Source of the DNA: Mytilus californianus
Lineage: Eukaryota > Mollusca > Bivalvia > Mytilida > Mytilidae
Direction: 5' to 3'
NCBI RefSeq assembly: GCF_021869535.1
Contig: NW_026262712.1
Span: 68,108,100-68,172,099, forward strand
DNA: 64,000 nucleotides
Positions 57,689-64,000 of this stretch are shown one piece after another; position 1 is the first letter of the stretch; each line of letters begins with the position of its first letter. Below the pieces are notes generated by a model, which worked only from the letters and a program-made list of their open reading frames with translations, did no database searches and was not told where the DNA came from. Position numbers and translations under genes: made by a program.

Positions 57689-60214
57689 TTAAAGACCCGT
57701 TCGAAAATAATGAATTCTCATTTATAAATCCAAAACTGAAAGTGGTATATAAAACCAATCAAATTACGCTGGTTTAAATTGTAATAGATAGTTTGATATC
57801 AATCAAAGCATTACACAGACAACACATTCCCCCCAAAATCGGTATTATTCATGATATACTTAACAGATTGTTCGAACAAATTCACCCTAAAATATCATAT
57901 ATATATGGTTTTTTTTTAGGAATAATCGACAAAATCATTAAACAAAAAAATAAGAAATGTTGTGACATGATTTTCTGAAAAACAGAGGGAATTAAAAACT
58001 ACAGAGCAGTATATCCCATTCGAGTAAGATATTTTTTCATGTGGACAATTGGGTTTAAACATCCAGAAAAAAAAACATGTAATTTGATAACATATCACTA
58101 AACAGAAAGAAATTAAGTTTTTCAGAATATAATATGTGCTGTTTAATGTAAGTTTACCATTCCTTGACCAGTCTATCTTATATAAAGATATATGTGGTAA
58201 CTCTTTTATTGAAAGCTATACCATTTGCAATGGTTATTACAAAATTTTTATTGTTTCCTAATTAATATTGCCACTTAACTTTATATAAAAACGAAATTTT
58301 AAATTTAAGAAACTTCTTGTTCATTTGCATATTGAAAGTAGAATTTTATGTGGGTCTCTTTCGCTAAATCTGCATAAAGTTGAAAAATGCCACATTCATT
58401 TCCATTTTCGCTTAAAATATTCCTCACAATAAACAGGACAATATACTATTTTTTATATTACCGACTTTGACTCCGGATTATAAACTTTTTCGACAGGTTA
58501 CCTACTCTGTGGTAGAACAACCTAGTACTCGGTCAAATAAGAGCAAACGAAAGAAGTAAAATCAAGGTTACAATCGGTTCATTTTTTTCCCCAAATTGAA
58601 CCGATTGTAAGCTACATGTATATGAACTCGGCAGTAATCCGAATCTCACAGTTGACTATAAACGTACAAATGTATTCCGATAACAGATGCGATATATTCT
58701 TGCAGATTGCAATCCACGAATATATATGCGTGAACCGTGAAGGACTATATCACTTATTTGTTTTAAAAAAATTCATTGAACGTGTACATTTGTTTTAAAT
58801 GCCTGCTGGTCTGCTGTTTATTGCCTGTCGAAATATTTAACATTTCGCAAAATTCACTAAACTGGAGCAAACCCAAGTTCAAAATATAAGTCAATATTGT
58901 AAAAAAAAATATACTCCGGACAAATACAATTTCTAAAACTGTCTTCGTCCAAGGTCCATGATTTTGCGGAAAGTCGGCTAATCAGAACTTGGTCTGTTTG
59001 TCATTATACATTCCAAATTTAAATCAAAACGAAATAAGCCTGAAAACCTGTTTGATTTTTACGGAATGGCGGAATGACGCGGACATGGAAAATATATATG
59101 CCCCAGATTCTTATTATATCTTTTTGAAATTATATTTACCTATGAGCTACATACACACATATATGCATTAACACTGATCAAATAGACATTCACTGCAACA
59201 GAGGTTACGTCTGCAGCATTTTTACATGAAATTTCAAGTCATTTGTCTGTCTATGAAATGCATTTGTAAACTTATCTTAACGGTAGGGGAAAAATAAAAT
59301 ATCGGCACGTTCTCGTTATGTTTATTTGCAACAGTGAAATTTCCCATGTTACTCGTCAAAGGCACCATTTAATATCACTCATGTTTATATCTACATATAT
59401 ATTATGAATTTGTTGTTTTCATATACACTTTATGTTATGATTATATGATATCATTACTACATGTCAATTGTCAATGACTAGTCAGACTCTGCTCTCTCGC
59501 ACGTCAACATCCTCATACTTTTATTTCCATACCATGAAGGCCGCATTCAACACTATCTAACAGTTTTTAAGAATCATTAACATCAAGACTACACAGCAAT
59601 AAGGACAGAATGAAAACCAAAAAAGACCTGTAATATGATATCTGTATTAAAACAATGAGTAAAGAAACACAAATGCGTTATACATTGAATTTAACGGTCA
59701 TGTTCAAAACAGCGATGACCGTATGAACTTACTAGCGGCAATGAAATTGTTATACACTTGAGATAAAATTACGGCTCCATGACAAACTTATCTTACTAAT
59801 GTGAAATTGCAGCATTTAATAAATCAATTTCTTAAGAAATGGAATACCTTTCCGAGGTTTCCCAAAATCAACCAGTTGTTTTGGTGGGGTGCGAGGTTCG
59901 TACTGTTCAGACTTATTTCTGTAGGAGTGTTAAATAGACTGTTGTTTTTTTCGTCGATTTTGTCTTTTTTGCTTTGGCATTGGTTTACTAAGGCGTGTGA
60001 TTTTTTTATAGTCCTCTTATAATTTTCCTCTTTATTTTTTAACAATTTTCGTCGTATCCAATTATCATTTGTCATTGATTGAAAGATAATGATTCATTAT
60101 AGAACACAGCTATATATCGGAGTATAATTTCTTATATTTTGTACAATCTGAATTGACTTCCTTTCCAAACTCTTCTCGATGCTTCTTAAAAAGAACCTAC
60201 ATATTAATACTTAC
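57686..60214. other. Unassigned; hairpin at 58,568-58,610
   Basis: TTACAATCGGTTCA (58,568-58,581) pairs perfectly with TGAACCGATTGTAA (58,597-58,610), loop 15 nt. Open frames near 58.0, 58.7, 59.1 and 59.9 kb are short and unrecognised. The 59,824-60,075 minus frame is Lys/Asn-rich and lacks splice signals I trust. Confidence 0.4.
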
Positions 60215-60313
60215 TTCCACGGTGTACCCGGCTAAACTCAGGAGTGAAAATACAGCTTCACTGTGCTTTACTTTCTCTTGCAATGTCTTTGTGTTTGCAA
60301 TCTTGTTTTCAAA
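60215..60313 (-). CDS. Candidate internal exon of the unrecognised minus-strand gene
   Basis: On the minus strand 'acatttaaatgtag' precedes 99 bp (33 codons), FENKIANTKTLQEKVKHSEA then VFSLLSLAGYTVE, ending GAA|GTAAGTATT, a near-perfect donor. Both ends are phase 0. GC content is higher than in the flanks. It lies between the exons at 63.5 and 48.5 kb on the same strand, with compatible phase. The protein segment is helical-looking and unrecognised. Too short to show as a long open frame. Confidence 0.6.
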
Positions 60314-63289
60314 CTACATTTAAATGAAACACCGTGTTGAATTATATATAAATTAACAACCCATCCTTTACAGATCTAAAATCGTTAATATGGAAATAAA
60401 ATCACATTGTAAAATCGTTGAGTTGGGGCCCTGAATCTTAAGGTTAAGAAAGGAAGACCATTTTATTAACACTCGTGCTATACCGATCTCAAAGCCAAAA
60501 ATGTTGCTAAGCTCTTGTCTTACCACAATGAAAAATATGTTGTTGTCCAGCCTTTTTTTGTGAATTACATGATGTAAATTACAATTCAGTTTGTTAACAG
60601 TACATATAAAGACACATACTAAAGCAAACTTCGAAAGATAAACATAATTTTTTCCTCAATTTACTATATACCCAAATTACATATTAAGTATTCTTGCGTA
60701 CAAAGTTTCTTGGTCAGCTTATTGCTCCACGAAACAAACCTATTTGCCAAATTATAACTATTTTTTCACCAATCGAAAGCATGCTTCATAATTTCTGTGA
60801 AACTACTAAAAGACCAAACAGCATATTCAGTTCTACCAGTGATTTGTTTTTCAAATTTTGGCACAGGGTATTTCATGATTTAGGGAGGAAAATATAATGA
60901 GAAAAATTGGTGGTCACTGACTTAATGTTTTCACTATAGCAACCTCAGTTTCGTGATTTTATATTTAAAAAAATTTTGGTTGTAATTTGAAGCTTCAAAT
61001 AATCCATTGATATAGAACCTAGGCCTACAAGCATCATTCTTGTTCTCACGTTAAACAGTAGATCGAATCTATCAATTAAAAATTCTAGAGTTAATGTTCC
61101 TAGGTGTTTATGATCTTTAACAGAACGACTTGTTTTATTCTCGGTAAAATTAATATGTAAGAATGAAAAACTTTTCCAGTTACCAGTGATTTCTCCATGA
61201 ATATTTCTATAAGGTATAGTGCTGTATGTACTATTTCAAATCTACCCAAGAAAAGTATATGAACTTTAAAACAAGTTATGAGTAATTTCATGTTTTGTTT
61301 GCTTATTTGTTTTTAAGAAAATAAGAAAAGAGTTGTCTTTCTTCGGAACACTGAATCTGACGTCATAGTTTCTTGTAATTTTCGCAGACATCGCAAATCT
61401 GACATTTGAAATCCACATTCAAATTTTCAATATACACCTATTTGATTATCCCAAAATAAAAGAGACCACATTAGTTTGCATCAGCACTTGTCAGATCTCA
61501 TACTTTTACCTCACAAAATTAGCATTTGGAATGACCGTCCGTTGGAATATAGAATAAATCGAAATTACCTAATACTCTGTTTTTAAAATAAGATAACCCC
61601 AACCACTCCTTTCACTCTATGGCAATTTTTTTTTAAATCAACAAATAAAAAGAAATGAGACACTGAATATCTTCTGCTATTAGACTATTACACTTAGATG
61701 TGTTTACATGTCTGGTTTGAAAAAGATTCAAACAATTAATTTTTTGATATCACGCTATCTTGATCCCGTGTGGCTTACCAGTTATATTTCATATTATATT
61801 CGTCATTTTCAGAATTGTGCCCATTCCGATCGGCAGTTAAACTCTTGCCAAAGAAGGGAGTCCGTTCGGCTATGCGGGATATACAGGTACTAAACCACGT
61901 TCAGTCATAATGGGGACATTAAATCCGATGCCTCGTGTAGAGAAAGTGCCGCGCTCTTTGCAGGTTAAAAACCACCATGGCAACAACTTTTTAAGATGTC
62001 CATAGGTGGCCTGTTGCAAGGCAAAATATCAGCCCCTATAATATGCTCTCACTTTCCAAAGGCAGCCCAAATTTCCCGGACGGCCTCTATTACAGTACCA
62101 ATTTTTTGTATTTATGGTGAATTATTTCTCGTCTTGAACATACATGAAATATTTGCCATTGGACGTTAAGCAAACAAAAATCAATCAAACAATCATTTCA
62201 AAAATCCTTTTTTCGCCTATTGTTGCGCTGTTTTAGCCTACGTATCATCTTAAGTTCCATGTTGAATCCCACCGCCCTTCATTTTCAATGGAATCAAAAG
62301 ATTTTTCCCACTTAATTTTCCTTCCTAACACAAATATATTTTTTTCTTAAATGGTCTGCGCCTTACTGGTATAAAACATTTACAGACATATGTAATGTGC
62401 GTGTAAATCACGTGTACAAGAAGTTTACCTTGGTGAAAAATTATCATGTACAGGTAATTAGAATAGATGTACAGATGTGAAACCAGTGTTCATTACATGA
62501 AACTATTTGTAAATAGGTTCACAATAGAAACGTTTGTTTTGAATACGGTATAAATTTTATGATCCCATTATATGTAAACGTTCCCATCTTCAAACTCCGG
62601 AATTACACCGATGCAATACGAAATACAAGGGGGCATTTTTCTTCTTCTCTGATAAATACTCTAACTTAATATGTTACTTAGGGGGACAACCAGCAGTTCC
62701 AAGCTTACATTTGTAACTGTAGAGAACCATACCTTGACATAACAAATACATAACTGCCCTGGCGGATGAAACTACCTTTTAAAAAACTAAAATCGACGTT
62801 TCAATGCATTTTTGGATAAAGCTCGTTGGGGTTTGAACCCCATACAAGATATCCATGTTTCCTTTCAAACCTTGATTCAATTGAAAGCATCTATATTTTA
62901 TAAGATAGATATATCATCATATTAAATCAAAGATGGTATTTAACGTTTATGTTTATAAACAATGATATGTTTTAGCAAATAGTACATTACTTGATGCAAT
63001 GTAATTTGAAAAGAAAACAAGCTATTAAATCAAAAGACAGTTTATCATAGATTAATCAAAAGAATGGAATAGAGCGAATAATCAATATTTGTGATGACAG
63101 AAACACCATTAAATTGAAACGCTTTATTATTGATACATATACAAGAAATGTAATCATTATGACTTATACATGAATCTGACGACAAAATAAGAATAGCTAG
63201 TTATTCTAAAGTAGGAGAAAAGTACAATTTACTGAACGAACTAAAACAAATGATCAAACGGTATACATAAATATGTATAAACAACAAAA
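60314..63289. other. Intron-like sequence with a repeat
   Basis: 61,890-62,100 (+) resembles a common repeat ('cctcgtgtagagaaagtgcc', 'gcgctctttgcaggttaaa'). 62,832-62,850 has a GGTTTGAACC T-loop-like word but no tRNA. Nothing else recognised. Confidence 0.4.
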
Positions 63290-63410
63290 TCCTAAGCTGT
63301 GTTTGGTAAAACCATTCGGAATTTTTCTCAATGATGAATCTTTATTTCAAACGAAAAGCGCGTCTGGCGTACGAAATTTTAAGCCTGGTGTCTATAATTA
63401 GGTTACTTAC
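63290..63410 (+). mobile_element. Diverged relative of the 53.3-kb hammerhead-like repeat
   Basis: 'tttggtaaaaccattcggaa', then ATGATGA in place of CTGATGA, 'cgaaaagcgcgtctggcgta' and 'agcctggtgtctataatta'. Stem II is lost. Confidence 0.55.
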
Positions 63411-63454
63411 ACAGCGAAAATGCCTTAGAGGCTTAGACATTGTGTCATGCTTAC

Positions 63455-63639
63455 CATTTTCATTAGTTCATCTATGTCACGGGAACATTTCTTGATAGCT
63501 GTAATTGCAGTCTTAAATTTGTGTCGTTCATCTTCACTTGCGCTCTTTAGATCAAACAGTTCAGGCAGTTCACAGTCCATAGATTTGTCGTCGCCATCAA
63601 TAAAGTCTGCAGCAGTAGAATTTGCTATCACTGTACATT
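63455..63639 (-). CDS. Candidate exon of the unrecognised minus-strand gene
   Basis: The minus strand shows a strong acceptor ('atttgtttgatttcag') and then 185 bp of open sequence reading TVIANSTAADFIDGDDKSMD, an acidic stretch with ELPELFDL, and KTAITAIKKCSRDIDELMKM, ending AATG|GTAAGC. The entry is phase 1 and the exit phase 0. Two Cys and many charged residues; probably helical in its second half. This is the most upstream exon I can see; the gene start lies beyond the window. Family not recognised; coiled-coil or adaptor-like roles are possible but unsupported. Confidence 0.65.
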
Positions 63640-64000
63640 CTGAAATCAAACAAATACACAAATCAAATTCTAGCAATAATTATATGGATTGTTTAAAATG
63701 TATATACATAGTATATACAGTAAAAATATCAATTATAAACCGCACAAGTACGAATATATAAGTTTTAAAAAAGAAGAAAATGCATATATATCGTTGTATT
63801 AAACGTCGTTTACATTATTCCTACCTGGTTCAATACTCAAGGAATATATTCATGGTAAACATTCAAAGTACAATATGATAATATAAACGTTGTCGATGGT
63901 ATCGTCGCGATACAAAACCACACTACGTAACAAGGGAAGTAACGTTGATATAAGTGTAACGCAGTCCTTATGTTGAGGTTAGAATATAAGAATGTGTCCG
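63640..64000. other. Unassigned, probable intron
   Basis: AT-rich, no further exon recognised before the window end. Confidence 0.35.

Noticed and set aside
62828-62855. tRNA T-arm-like word GGTTTGAACC
   Set aside because: No D-arm, anticodon arm or acceptor stem upstream at the right spacing.

Overview
The window is intron- and repeat-rich metazoan DNA, AT-rich, with no operons, no long intact gene and many interspersed repeats. Several repeat families here are ones I associate with bivalve molluscs, so a marine mussel (Mytilus-like) is the most likely source. The species call is from memory of repeat families and was not searched.

Layout. 1-5.8 kb is dominated by a four-level nest of short non-autonomous elements (1484-5782). 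7.4-7.7 kb holds a regular 19-bp-period array of CCCATGGG palindromes. 7.9-15.8 kb is a patchwork of tandem units, MITE-like inverted-repeat elements and duplicated segments. 16,396-21,425 is a 5'-truncated L1/Tx1-type LINE on the minus strand, broken by in-frame stops and frameshifts, with an 8-bp candidate target-site duplication. 22,280-25,625 is a BEL/Pao LTR retrotransposon with both LTRs and a 5-bp target duplication, but with protease, reverse transcriptase and RNase H missing. 26.8-29.3 kb has a 386/388-bp direct duplication followed at once by a Penelope-like element. Further Penelope remnants lie at 44.4-45.0 kb and at 56.05-57.66 kb; the last is flanked by 0.5-kb inverted arms made from its own 3' end. 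Hammerhead-ribozyme-like cores occur in several repeat tails, best at 53,412-53,450. A 50-bp minisatellite with higher-order structure lies at 33.5-34.1 kb. Two oppositely oriented arrays of a ~70-bp unit with a near-palindrome lie at 37.6 and 40.6 kb.

Host coding sequence. I find four good candidate exons, all on the minus strand: 63,455-63,639, 60,215-60,313, 48,522-48,665 and 34,637-34,831. Where splice sites are visible they carry AG and GT consensus and compatible phase-0 junctions. They fit one gene of at least 29 kb with introns of 3 to 14 kb. The peptides are Lys/Glu-rich and look helical; I do not recognise the family. Most other open frames are chance frames or frames inside repeats.

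No tRNA, rRNA, CRISPR locus or promoter could be supported. The mobile elements are mostly dead copies; the window is best read as a large gene's introns and flank filled by successive transposon insertions.
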